Shown here: positions 44,828 to 53,009 of the stretch, piece after piece | Position numbering within the stretch: position 1 is the first letter of the stretch | Layout: every line of letters begins with the position of its first letter | NCBI RefSeq assembly: GCF_905397395.1 | Contig: NZ_CAJPVH010000004.1 | Location: 1-64,000, forward strand | Direction: 5' to 3' | Length of the DNA: 64,000 bases | Origin: Cupriavidus campinensis | GTDB taxonomy: Bacteria; Pseudomonadota; Gammaproteobacteria; Burkholderiales; Burkholderiaceae | Notes under the pieces: model-generated | Told to the model about the DNA's origin: nothing | Seen by the model: the letters and a program-made list of their open reading frames with translations, nothing else | The model's database searches: none | Position numbers and translations under genes: made by a program

Positions 44828-45718
44828 ATGACCCGCCCCTGCCTGCCCCCGCTCCAGACCCTCACCGCACCGGTGTTCCGCGCGCCCGCCGGCGCCTGTG
44901 ACAGCCATGCCCACGTGTTCGGCCCGTTCGCGCGCTATCCGCTCGCGATGGACCGCAGCTACACGCCGGCCGAGCATCCCGCCGACGCCTTTATCGCCCA
45001 TCTCGATGCACTCGGGCTCACGCGCGGCGTGCTCGTCACGGCCAGCGCCAGCGGCACCGACAACAGCGTGGTGACCGACGCCCTGCGCCAGTACCCCACG
45101 CGCCTGCGCGGCATCGTGGTGCCGTCGCCGGACACCACGGATGCCGAGCTGGACGCCTGGCACGCCGCCGGCGTGCGCGGCGTGCGCATCAACCTGTATC
45201 AGGTGGATGGCCACGCGGTGTACCGCAACGGCGTGGGCATCGAGGTGCTCGAGGCGCTGGCCCCGCGTCTGGCCGCGCGCGGCTGGCACGCGCAGATCTG
45301 GATCCACGCCCCGGACCTCGTCACGCTGGGCCCGCGCCTCAAGGCGCTCGGCCTGCCGCTGGTGATCGACCACATGGGCCGCATGGCCACCTCGCGCGGC
45401 GTGGCGGACCCCGGCTTCCAGGCGCTCTGCGCGCTGCTGGCGGAAGGCGTGGCCTGGACCAAGATCTCCGGCGCTGACCGGCTCCAGCCGGCCGGCGCGC
45501 CGTACGAGCAGGTCGATCTTTTCGTCGCGGCACTGATGCGCGCCAACCCGGAGCAGGTGGTGTGGGGCTCCGACTGGCCCCACATCAACTATTTCGAGTC
45601 CGCCCAGATGCCCGACGACGGCGTGCTGTTCAACCTGCTGGCGCGCTGGCTGCCGGACGCCGCCAGCCGCGAGCGCGTGCTGGTGCACAACCCGGCACGG
45701 CTGTACGACTTCGGCTGA
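44828..45718 (+). CDS. Amidohydrolase, 2-pyrone-4,6-dicarboxylate-lactonase-like
   Basis: 296 residues of the COG3618 amidohydrolase family. CDSHAHVFGPFARYPL is close to the LigI lactonase start; VIDHMGRM and WGSDWPHINYF provide further metal or substrate residues of the TIM barrel. LigI opens 2-pyrone-4,6-dicarboxylate to 4-oxalomesaconate, exactly the substrate of GalB encoded 8 kb upstream. Several other lactonases share this fold, so the substrate call is tentative. Confidence 0.78.
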   Translation: MTRPCLPPLQTLTAPVFRAPAGACDSHAHVFGPFARYPLAMDRSYTPAEHPADAFIAHLDALGLTRGVLVTASASGTDNSVVTDALRQYPTRLRGIVVPSPDTTDAELDAWHAAGVRGVRINLYQVDGHAVYRNGVGIEVLEALAPRLAARGWHAQIWIHAPDLVTLGPRLKALGLPLVIDHMGRMATSRGVADPGFQALCALLAEGVAWTKISGADRLQPAGAPYEQVDLFVAALMRANPEQVVWGSDWPHINYFESAQMPDDGVLFNLLARWLPDAASRERVLVHNPARLYDFG

Positions 45719-45789
45719 GCACCGCCTCCCCCATCCATAACCACGACGGCGGCCGCGAAGACGGCTGCCGCATCAACAGGAGAACCACC

Positions 45790-46785
45790 ATGCCTCGATT
45801 CGCCCCCGGTCGATGGTTGACCCCCCATCTGAGCGCGGCACTGGCTGCCGGCGCCACGCTGGCCGCCCTGGCCAGCCCCGCGCACGCCGCCGACGAATAC
45901 CCGGCCAAGCCCGTGCGCGTCGTAGTGGCCTTCACCGCCGGCGGCACCACCGACATGCTGGCCCGCAGCGTCAGCCAGCACCTGGGCCAGCGCTTCAAGC
46001 AATCGTTCGTGGTGGAGAACCGCCCCGGCGCGGGCGGCAATATCGGCACCGAGTACGTGGTGCGCGCCCCGGCGGACGGCTACACGCTGCTGGTGGACTC
46101 GGTCGGCCCGATCTCGATCAACCAGACGCTCTACAAGAAGCTGAACTACGACCCGCTGACGGACCTGGTGCCGGTGGTGCAGATCGCCGACGTGCCGAAC
46201 GTGCTGGTGGTGCATCCGTCGGTGCCGGCCAAGACCTTCGAGGAGTTCGTCGCCTATATCAAGGCCAACCCGGGCAAGCTGAACTATGGCTCGACGGGCG
46301 TGGGTACCTCGTCGCACCTGTCCGGCTTCATGCTGTCCGAGCGCATCGGCGCACCGGCCACGCACGTGCCGTACAAGGGCGCCGATGCGCTGAACGACCT
46401 GCTGTCCGGCCGCATCCAGTTCATGTTCGCGACGATTCCGTCGGTGATCTCGCACATCCAGGCCGGCAAGCTGCGCGCGCTGGCGGTGACCAGCGCCAAG
46501 CGCTCGCGCTCGCTGCCGGAGGTGCCGGCGGTGGCGGAGAAGGGCTTCCCGGGATTCGAGGCCGGCTCGTGGTTCGGCATCTTCGCGCCCAAGGGCACGC
46601 CGAAGACCGTCATCACGCAGGTCAACCAGGCCGTGAACGAGGCGCTGCCGTCGCTGCAGGCGCAGATGATCCGCGAGGGCGCCGACCCGGTGGGTGGCAC
46701 GCCCGAGCAGTTCGGCAAGTTCACGCGCAAGGAGTATGACAAGTGGAAGGTGGTCGTTAAGGCCTCGGGAGCGACGGTAGACTGA
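45790..46785 (+). CDS. Bug-family periplasmic solute receptor 4
   Basis: 331 residues from ATG 45790, with AGGAG at good distance. Sec signal ends at AHAADEY. Motifs YPAKPVRVVVAFTAGGTTD, VVENRPGAGGNIGTEYVV, THVPYKGADALNDLLSG, GIFAPKGTP. It shares long identical blocks with the receptor at 27798 (such as IADVPNVLVV and QFMFATIPSVISHI), so the two probably bind the same or similar ligands. The dehydrogenase gene follows after 4 bp. Confidence 0.93.
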   Translation: MPRFAPGRWLTPHLSAALAAGATLAALASPAHAADEYPAKPVRVVVAFTAGGTTDMLARSVSQHLGQRFKQSFVVENRPGAGGNIGTEYVVRAPADGYTLLVDSVGPISINQTLYKKLNYDPLTDLVPVVQIADVPNVLVVHPSVPAKTFEEFVAYIKANPGKLNYGSTGVGTSSHLSGFMLSERIGAPATHVPYKGADALNDLLSGRIQFMFATIPSVISHIQAGKLRALAVTSAKRSRSLPEVPAVAEKGFPGFEAGSWFGIFAPKGTPKTVITQVNQAVNEALPSLQAQMIREGADPVGGTPEQFGKFTRKEYDKWKVVVKASGATVD

Positions 46786-46789
46786 CGCC

Positions 46790-47830
46790 ATGACTGCATC
46801 CGCTGCCTCCTCCGCCTCCGCCTCCACTGCGCCCGTGCGCATCCTGCTCTCCGAAGCGGCGCTGCGCGCCCATGGCGGCGCCATCACCGCCACCATCGCC
46901 GCCGCCATGGCGGGCCGGGACTGGGTGCCCGTGGCCCCGCCGGCCGTGGACGACGCCCGGCCCATCGACGCCGACATCGCCTTTGTCTCGCGCGATGTGA
47001 CCGGGCGCTCGACCAAGCACGAAGTACAACCGGCCACGCGGCGCTTCTACACCGCGATGCTGGAGGCGCCCTCGCTGCGCTGGACCCACACGCACTCGGC
47101 CGGCGCCGACCGCCCGGTGTTCGGCCAGCTGCGCCAGCAGGGGGTGACGGTGACGACCTCGTCGGGCGCCAATGCCAGCGTGGTGGCGCAGACGGCGCTG
47201 GCCGGACTGCTGGCGCTGGCGCGGCACCTGCCGCAGATGCTGGCCACCCAGCGCGAGCGCCGCTGGGCCCCGCTGATGGGCGCCGACATGCCGCGCGACC
47301 TGCACGGCCAGACGGCGACCATCGTCGGCTGGGGGCCGATCGGCCAGCAGATCGGCACGGTGCTGCGCCTGTTCGGGATGTCGGTGGTGGTGGTGCGCCA
47401 GCGCGCCACGCCGGCGGGGGAGGGCTTCGAGACCGTCACCTTCGCCGATGTGCCGGCGGTGCTGCCGCGCACGGACTGGCTGGTGCTGGCCTGCCCGCTG
47501 ACGGACGAAACGCGCGGGTTGCTGAGCGCCGCCGCGCTGGACAGCCTGCCGAAGGGCGCGCGGCTGGTCAACGTGTCGCGCGGCGAGGTGGTGGACGAGC
47601 CGGCGCTGATTGCCGCACTGCAAGGCGGCCAGCTGGCGGGTGCCTACCTCGACGTCTTCGCCCACGAGCCGCTGCCGGCAGATTCGCCGCTCTGGACCCT
47701 GCCCAACGTTATCGCCACGCCGCACAGCGCGGGCTTTTCCGATGGCAACGCCGCGCGCGTGGTCGAGATCTTCCTGGACAACCTGGGCCGCTGGATCACG
47801 CAGGCGCCGCTCCGCAACGCCGTGCCGTAA
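46790..47830 (+). CDS. D-2-hydroxyacid dehydrogenase
   Basis: 346 residues. The NAD(P)-binding GWGPIGQQIG fingerprint, catalytic Arg in NVSRGEVVDEPAL and His in ATPHSAGFS identify the D-isomer-specific 2-hydroxyacid dehydrogenase family. The N-terminal 15 residues are a Ser/Ala-rich tail. It probably interconverts a 2-oxo acid and its D-2-hydroxy acid within the catabolic island. Separated by only 4 bp from the upstream receptor gene. Confidence 0.9.
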   Translation: MTASAASSASASTAPVRILLSEAALRAHGGAITATIAAAMAGRDWVPVAPPAVDDARPIDADIAFVSRDVTGRSTKHEVQPATRRFYTAMLEAPSLRWTHTHSAGADRPVFGQLRQQGVTVTTSSGANASVVAQTALAGLLALARHLPQMLATQRERRWAPLMGADMPRDLHGQTATIVGWGPIGQQIGTVLRLFGMSVVVVRQRATPAGEGFETVTFADVPAVLPRTDWLVLACPLTDETRGLLSAAALDSLPKGARLVNVSRGEVVDEPALIAALQGGQLAGAYLDVFAHEPLPADSPLWTLPNVIATPHSAGFSDGNAARVVEIFLDNLGRWITQAPLRNAVP

Positions 47831-47850
47831 CAAATCGGACACCATCTTCG

Positions 47851-47904
47851 GAAATTTCCGCAGCCATTTGCAGAAATTTCCGCAACTCTGCGGCGACTTC
47901 CGCA
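47851..47904 (+). repeat. Direct repeats of TTTCCGCA before the receiver gene
   Basis: GAAATTTCCGCA at 47851-47862 and 47873-47884, exactly 22 bp apart, and a third shorter copy ACTTCCGCA (47896-47904). The first lies in a perfect palindrome CGGAAATTTCCG (47849-47860). The two-helical-turn phasing 15 bp before the receiver start suggests binding sites for a regulator. Confidence 0.55.
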
Positions 47905-47918
47905 GGCAGGATGACAGC

Positions 47919-48356
47919 ATGTTCTGCCACCTGCCTGCCGCCGTGCCTGCCCCCTCCGTTTCTTCCCAGCCACTGGTTCCCCGCATCGTCGTTGCCGAGG
48001 ACCATCCGGTCAGCCTGCTGGTGCTGGAGGACCAGCTCGCCGGCATCGGCGGCTGCGTGGCCCAACCCTGCCGCTCCGGCGAGGAAGCGTGGGCCGCCGT
48101 GCAGCAGGACCCGCGGCCCGCCTTGCTGCTGACGGACCTGGGCCTGCCCGGGCTGGACGGGCTGGAACTCGCCCGCCGGATCCGGGCGGCGGAGGGCGGC
48201 CAGCGCGCCGGGCGGCTGCCCATCGTCGCCATCACGGCCACGGCCGGCCCGGAGGAGCGGCTGGCCTGCCTCCAGGCCGGCATCGACACCGTGCTGTCCA
48301 AGCCGGTCAGCTTCCAGACCCTCCGCGCCGTAGTGCGCCGCTATCTCTCTATATAG
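47919..48356 (+). CDS. Stand-alone response-regulator receiver protein
   Basis: 145 residues from ATG 47919. One CheY-like receiver domain: acidic pair Glu27/Asp28, phospho-acceptor Asp73 in LLTDLGLPGLDG, Thr106 in AITATA and Lys128 in LSKPV. No output domain follows. No histidine kinase is near, so it is an orphan CheY-like or hybrid-kinase-derived receiver; similarity to receiver domains at the C-terminus of hybrid sensors suggests that it may be a detached one. Repeats with 22-bp spacing lie just upstream. Confidence 0.85.
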   Translation: MFCHLPAAVPAPSVSSQPLVPRIVVAEDHPVSLLVLEDQLAGIGGCVAQPCRSGEEAWAAVQQDPRPALLLTDLGLPGLDGLELARRIRAAEGGQRAGRLPIVAITATAGPEERLACLQAGIDTVLSKPVSFQTLRAVVRRYLSI

Positions 48357-48383
48357 ATATAGAGCGCGGGGCGCGCGCCGGCC

Positions 48384-49025
48384 TCAGCCGTGCCAGTGCG
48401 AGCAGCGGATCACGCTGCAGAAATTGCCGCGATGGAAGTGCGGGTCCTTGTCGGCCAGCACATCCGCCTTCACGTTGCCGAACGTGGTGTCCGGCTTGTG
48501 GCGGATGCCATCGTAAAACGCTTGAATAATGTCTTCCTTGAACTGCGGGGTGCGCGGATACGCCTGCACCACGCGCTCGCGGTCTTCATCGGCAAACGTC
48601 TCGTAGCGGATGCCCAGCACGTCCATCTCCACGCCAGCCGTCACCAGCGCCACCACCGGGTCCATGAACTCGGGAATGCCGGGCGTGGTGTGCAGGGCGA
48701 TGCCGGTCCAGACCTTGTCGATATCCGCCTGCGCGATGCCACGGCTGCGCAGGAAGTCAGCCGCCGCGTTGGCGCCATCCACCTCGAAGCGCTTGTCCGG
48801 GCTGCTGTGCGCCGGCGTCAGGCCCATGTCGTGGAACATCGTGCCCGCGTAGAGCAGTTCCGGGTCGACCTTCAGGCCGCGCTGCTTGCCGGCCAGCGCC
48901 GCGAAGTAGTACACGCGGCTCGAGTGGTTGAACAGCAGCGTGGATTCGGTATCGCGGACCAGTTGCGTGATGTCGCGGGCCAACTGGCTGTCGGGAATGG
49001 CGATGTCGCCCAGGGTGAATTGCAT
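48384..49025 (-). CDS. HD-domain metal-dependent hydrolase
   Basis: 213 residues. HD signature: His34 in LFNHSSRVYYFA and His65-Asp66 in GTMFHDMGLT, with further His in IALHTTPG. The overall pattern resembles cyanamide-hydratase-like HD proteins rather than nucleotide phosphohydrolases, but the substrate is unknown. It is divergent from the GlxA/AraC-type regulator, with two nested palindromes between them, so it is probably that regulator's target. Confidence 0.85.
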   Translation of the reverse strand: MQFTLGDIAIPDSQLARDITQLVRDTESTLLFNHSSRVYYFAALAGKQRGLKVDPELLYAGTMFHDMGLTPAHSSPDKRFEVDGANAAADFLRSRGIAQADIDKVWTGIALHTTPGIPEFMDPVVALVTAGVEMDVLGIRYETFADEDRERVVQAYPRTPQFKEDIIQAFYDGIRHKPDTTFGNVKADVLADKDPHFHRGNFCSVIRCSHWHG

Positions 49026-49084
49026 GGCTGACTCCTTTCGGTTTGGGGTTGAAACGAGTGTAGGAGCGGGAGTACCATGTCTTC

Positions 49085-49117
49085 AATCGTCGCAGTACGA
49101 CGATTTGGGCCAAATCG
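49085..49117. promoter_or_regulatory. Two overlapping palindromes between the HD hydrolase and AraC-type genes
   Basis: AATCGTCG-N5-CGACGATT (49085-49105) and CGATTTGG-G-CCAAATCG (49101-49117), both with perfect eight-base arms, share five bases. They lie 60-92 bp upstream of the HD gene and 43-75 bp upstream of the regulator gene, ideal for a shared operator region. Confidence 0.65.
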
Positions 49118-49159
49118 GACAGATCGCGACGCGACAGCATGACTCAGGGATTTTTCACC

Positions 49160-50146
49160 ATGACTACCCCACGCACCATCGTGCTGCTGGCCATCGAAGG
49201 CGTTCAGTTGCTGGATGTCTCCGGGCCCCTCGACGTCTTCGCCGAAGCCAATGCCCAGGCCGGCAGGCAGGTCTATGCACTCCAGGTGGTGGGCGTGCGG
49301 CGCGGGCCGATCCGGGCCTCATCGGGCGTCCGGCTGCTGCCTGATCTGCTGGTGGAGGATGACCCGCTCGGGGCGCAGTTGCCCCGTCCTCATACCGTGC
49401 TGGTGGCCGGTGCGCCACATGCGGGCGATAGCCCGACCGAACCGATGGTGCTGGACTGGATTCGCGCCGTGGCGCCCCGCGCGCGCCGCTATGGCTCGGT
49501 GTGCAGCGGTGCCTTTTTGCTGGCCGATGCCGGCCTGCTGGAGGGCCGGCGCGTGACCACGCACTGGGCCGGCGCTGACCGGCTGGCGGCGCGCTTCCCG
49601 GGTGTGACCGTGGATGCCGATGCCATCCACGTGCGCGACGGCAAGCTGCGCACGGCGGCCGGCGTCACGGCGGGGCTGGACCTCGCGCTGGCGCTGGTCG
49701 AGGAAGACCTCGGGCGAGAGCTGGCGCTACGCGTGGCCAGCCAGCTGGTGATGTTCTTCAAGCGGCCCGGCGGGCAGGCCCAGTTCAGCCGCAGTGCTGC
49801 CCCGGCGCTGGCCAACCGTTCGGCCTTGCAGGAGCTGCAGCGCTGGGTGGCCGCGCATCCGGCCGATTCCCACGATGTGCCCAGCCTTGCCGCGCGCGTC
49901 GGCGTGAGTCCGCGCCACCTGACGCGCCTGTTCCGCGAGGAAGTGGGCATCACGCCCGCCAGCTGGGTGGAAGCAGCGCGCGTGACCGCCGCGCGGCAAC
50001 TGCTGGAGGTCGGCCACCTCGCGCCCAAGCAGGTAGCGGCCGAATGCGGGTTCTCGAGTGTCGATACGCTGCGCCGCGCGTTCATGCGCGTGGTGGGGGT
50101 CACGCCTGCGGACTATCGCAAGCGTCACGCCTCGGCGCCCGATTGA
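49160..50146 (+). CDS. GlxA-type transcriptional regulator (DJ-1/PfpI plus AraC domains)
   Basis: 328 residues from ATG 49160, with AGGGA upstream; ATG 49139 would add seven residues without a ribosome binding site. N-terminal DJ-1/PfpI-like domain (VLLAIEGVQLLDVSGPLDVF, and the nucleophile-elbow Cys in YGSVCSGAFLLA), then a C-terminal AraC double helix-turn-helix (VPSLAARVGVSPRHLTRLFREE and AAECGFSSVDTLRRAF). Such regulators sense small amides or similar compounds. Divergent from the HD hydrolase. Confidence 0.92.
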   Translation: MTTPRTIVLLAIEGVQLLDVSGPLDVFAEANAQAGRQVYALQVVGVRRGPIRASSGVRLLPDLLVEDDPLGAQLPRPHTVLVAGAPHAGDSPTEPMVLDWIRAVAPRARRYGSVCSGAFLLADAGLLEGRRVTTHWAGADRLAARFPGVTVDADAIHVRDGKLRTAAGVTAGLDLALALVEEDLGRELALRVASQLVMFFKRPGGQAQFSRSAAPALANRSALQELQRWVAAHPADSHDVPSLAARVGVSPRHLTRLFREEVGITPASWVEAARVTAARQLLEVGHLAPKQVAAECGFSSVDTLRRAFMRVVGVTPADYRKRHASAPD

Positions 50147-50155
50147 GGGAGGGCG

Positions 50156-51976
50156 CTACATGTTCAGCGCGCGCTTCTGCACCGCCAGCGCGGCCTCGCG
50201 CATGACCTCGGACAGCGACGGATGCGGATGGCTGATCATGCCGATGTCCTCGGACGCCGCCTTGAACTCCATCGCCACCACACCCTCCGCGATCAGGTCG
50301 GAGGCATTGGCGGCGATGATATGCACCCCCAGCAGCTCGTCCGTCTTCGCGTCGGCAATCATCTTGATAAAGCCGTCCGGCCGGCCCATGCCCAGCGCGC
50401 GCCCGTTGGCCGACATCGGGAACTGGCCGGTGCGGATCTCGCGGCCCTCGGCCTTGAGCTGCGCCTCCGACTTGCCCACCCAGGCGATTTCCGGCTCGGT
50501 GTAGATCACCCACGGAATGCAGTTGTAGTCGATATGCGGCTTCTGGCCGTCGATCACCTCGGCCACCATCACGCCTTCGTCCTCGGCCTTGTGGGCCAGC
50601 ATCGGGCCGCGCACCACGTCGCCAATCGCGTAGATGCCGGCCACCGGCGTGCGGCAAAGATCGTCCACGGGCACGAAGCCGCGCGCGTCGGCGGCCAGCC
50701 CCACGGCCTCCAGCCCGAGGTTGTCCGTGTTCGGCACCCGGCCGATGGAGACGATCAGCCGGTCCGCGTCCAGCGTCTGCGCTTTGCCGTCCTGGTCGGT
50801 GTAGGCGATGCTCACGCCCTTGCCGCTGCGCTTGATCTCGCCGATCTTCACGCCAAGGTGGATGGCCAGCCCCTGCTTCTTGAACTGCTTGGCGGCTTCC
50901 CGGGCGATGGCTTCGTCCACGGTGCCGAGGAAGGTCGGCAGGGCCTCCAGGATGGTCACTTCCGAACCCAGCCGGCGCCACACCGAGCCCAGTTCCAGGC
51001 CGATCACGCCGGCGCCGATCACGGCGAGCTTCCTGGGCACGGCATCGAAGGACAGTGCGCCCTCGTTGTCGGAGACGATGACGTTGTCTACCGGCACGTT
51101 GGGCAAGTGGCGCGCCCGGGAGCCGGTGGCGATGATCACGTTGCGCGCGGTGTAGGTCTTGGCCTTGGCCGCCCCCTCGCCCCCGCCCCCATCTTCACTG
51201 GCTTCCACGGTGACCACGCCGTTGTCCGCGCGGCCCTGGAACTTGCCGTGGCCCTTGATCCAGGTCACCTTGTTCTTGCGGAACAGGAACTCCACGCCGC
51301 CCGTGAACTTGTCCACGATGGCGGCCTTGCGCGCGATCATCGTGCCGAGGTCCAGCGTCACGCCCTTGACCTGTACGCCGTGCTCGGCCAGCCCGTGCTG
51401 GGCCTGCTCGAAGTGCTCGGACGAAGCCAGCAGCGCCTTCGACGGAATGCAGCCCACGTTCAGGCAGGTGCCGCCCAGCCGGGGCTTGCCGGCCGGGTCC
51501 TTCCATTCCTCGATGCAGGCCACGGTCTTGCCGAGCTGCGCGGCGCGGATGGCGGCGATATAGCCGCCGGGGCCGGAGCCGATCACGATCACGTCGAAGT
51601 CAGCGGTGGCGGAAGCGGCAGCACCGGCGCCGCCGCCCTGCACGGCCGGGGCGGAGGCCGCAGCGGGGGCGGGAGCGGGTGCGGCCTTGGGCGGCGCTGC
51701 GGCGGTAGCCGGGGCCGAAGTCACCCCCGGCTTGCCTTCCGTATCGATGGTCGCAATCACCTCGTCGGCGTGCACGGTGGCGCCGTCCGGCTGGACGATG
51801 CTGGCCAGCACGCCACTGGCGGGCGCGGGCACCTCCAGCGTGACCTTGTCCGTCTCCAGTTCCACGAGGATCTCGTCGCGGGTCACGGCCTCGCCGGCCT
51901 GCTTTTTCCACTGGATCAGCGTGGCTTCGGAAACGGATTCGGAGAGCTGCGGCACCTTCACTTCGATCGCGGCCAT
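50156..51976 (-). CDS. lpdA: Dihydrolipoyl dehydrogenase with N-terminal lipoyl domain
   Basis: 606 residues. A lipoyl domain (1-80, lipoyl Lys44 in ELETDKVTLEV), an Ala/Pro linker (about 85-125), then a full E3: FAD motif VIGSGPGGYIAA, redox disulfide Cys171/Cys176 in GGTCLNVGCIPSK, NAD motif VIGAGVIGLELGS, and the C-terminal base in SHPHPSLSE. It reoxidises dihydrolipoamide of 2-oxoacid dehydrogenase complexes. The lipoyl domain looks like that of SucB (2-oxoglutarate dehydrogenase E2) rather than AceF. No E1 or E2 gene is near, so its partner complex is unknown. Confidence 0.94.
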   Translation of the reverse strand: MAAIEVKVPQLSESVSEATLIQWKKQAGEAVTRDEILVELETDKVTLEVPAPASGVLASIVQPDGATVHADEVIATIDTEGKPGVTSAPATAAAPPKAAPAPAPAAASAPAVQGGGAGAAASATADFDVIVIGSGPGGYIAAIRAAQLGKTVACIEEWKDPAGKPRLGGTCLNVGCIPSKALLASSEHFEQAQHGLAEHGVQVKGVTLDLGTMIARKAAIVDKFTGGVEFLFRKNKVTWIKGHGKFQGRADNGVVTVEASEDGGGGEGAAKAKTYTARNVIIATGSRARHLPNVPVDNVIVSDNEGALSFDAVPRKLAVIGAGVIGLELGSVWRRLGSEVTILEALPTFLGTVDEAIAREAAKQFKKQGLAIHLGVKIGEIKRSGKGVSIAYTDQDGKAQTLDADRLIVSIGRVPNTDNLGLEAVGLAADARGFVPVDDLCRTPVAGIYAIGDVVRGPMLAHKAEDEGVMVAEVIDGQKPHIDYNCIPWVIYTEPEIAWVGKSEAQLKAEGREIRTGQFPMSANGRALGMGRPDGFIKMIADAKTDELLGVHIIAANASDLIAEGVVAMEFKAASEDIGMISHPHPSLSEVMREAALAVQKRALNM

Positions 51977-52079
51977 GGTCTTCCTTTTCTAGGGGGAGTG
52001 ACAAAGACCTTCAGTCTAGGAGAGGCCCGAGACAGACATGGCGCGGACACGGCTGCCGATGATAGGGGTTTACCCTCGA

Positions 52080-52991
52080 TCAGGCCGAGAACTTGTCCAC
52101 CAGGAAGTCGACGAGGGCCCGCACCCGGCGCGAGACATGCCGCGCGTGCGGGTAGAGCAGCAGGAAGGGCCGCGTGCAGCCGCCATAGGCTTGCAGCACC
52201 TCCACCAGCGTGCCGTCGCGCAGGTCCTGCTCCACCACGAAGCGGTAGGTCTGGAACAGGCCGGCGCCGGCGCGGGCCAGCGTGGCACCGCCCAGCGCGT
52301 CTTCGGCCGTGCCATAGGCGCCGGTCGTCACCATTTCCAGGGTCTCGCCCTCGTGCCGGAAGATCCACGGCAGGCGCCGGCCGCTGCTCGGCACATCGAA
52401 CTGGATGCATTCGTGCGCCGGCAGGTCGTCCGGCGTGGCGGGGGTGCCGTGCTTGCGCAGGTAGGCGGGCGTGGCCACCACCACCATCTCGGCGTCTTCC
52501 AGCTTGCGGGCGATCAGCGTGGAGTCGTCGGGCGCCCGGCCGCGCACGGACAGGTCGTAGGTATCGTCGGCAAAGTCCACGTTGCGGTTGCTGATGTGGA
52601 CGTCGAGTTCCACCTCGGGAAACCGCTCCCGGAAGGCCGGCAGCACGGGCAGCACGCGGTAGTGGGCGTAGGGCGTGGGCAGGCTGATGCGCAGCCGCCC
52701 GGCCGGCGTGCCGTGCTGGCCGCTGATCTGGCGTTCGGCGTCCACCAGCTGCGCCAGCGCCGGCCGGCTCTGCTCGAAATAGATCCGGCCCTCATCCGTC
52801 AGCCGGATCTGCCGGGTGGTCCGCACGAACAGCCGCACCCCCAGGCGCTCCTCCAGCCGCGACACACTGCGGCTCACCGCCGCTGGCGTGACCCCCGCCG
52901 CCACCGCGGCCGCGGTAAAACTGCCGAGTTCCGCGGCGAGGCAGAACAGTTCGATGCTGCCGAGCTGGAGGTCGTCGAATTGGCGCTTCAT
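52080..52991 (-). CDS. LysR-family transcriptional regulator
   Basis: 303 residues. Helix-turn-helix region GSFTAAAVAAGVTPAAVSRSV and then a LysR effector domain beginning GRLRISLPTPYAHYRVLPVL, with the DDTYDLSVRGR pattern of the CrgA/PA2220-like subgroup. It lies 18 bp downstream of the epoxide-hydrolase-like gene on the same strand, so the two are probably co-transcribed. Confidence 0.9.
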   Translation of the reverse strand: MKRQFDDLQLGSIELFCLAAELGSFTAAAVAAGVTPAAVSRSVSRLEERLGVRLFVRTTRQIRLTDEGRIYFEQSRPALAQLVDAERQISGQHGTPAGRLRISLPTPYAHYRVLPVLPAFRERFPEVELDVHISNRNVDFADDTYDLSVRGRAPDDSTLIARKLEDAEMVVVATPAYLRKHGTPATPDDLPAHECIQFDVPSSGRRLPWIFRHEGETLEMVTTGAYGTAEDALGGATLARAGAGLFQTYRFVVEQDLRDGTLVEVLQAYGGCTRPFLLLYPHARHVSRRVRALVDFLVDKFSA

Positions 52992-53009
52992 GGGGCGAGG
53001 GGCAGGTGG

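Noticed and set aside
48340..48385. CTATCTCTCTATATAGATATAGAG as an operator or terminator
   Set aside because: The arms do not pair well and it overlaps the end of the receiver gene; low-complexity sequence is the simpler reading.
50222..52594. A 790-codon open frame on the plus strand
   Set aside because: Antisense to the lipoyl-E3 fusion and a LysR gene; His/Arg/Gly-rich composition only.
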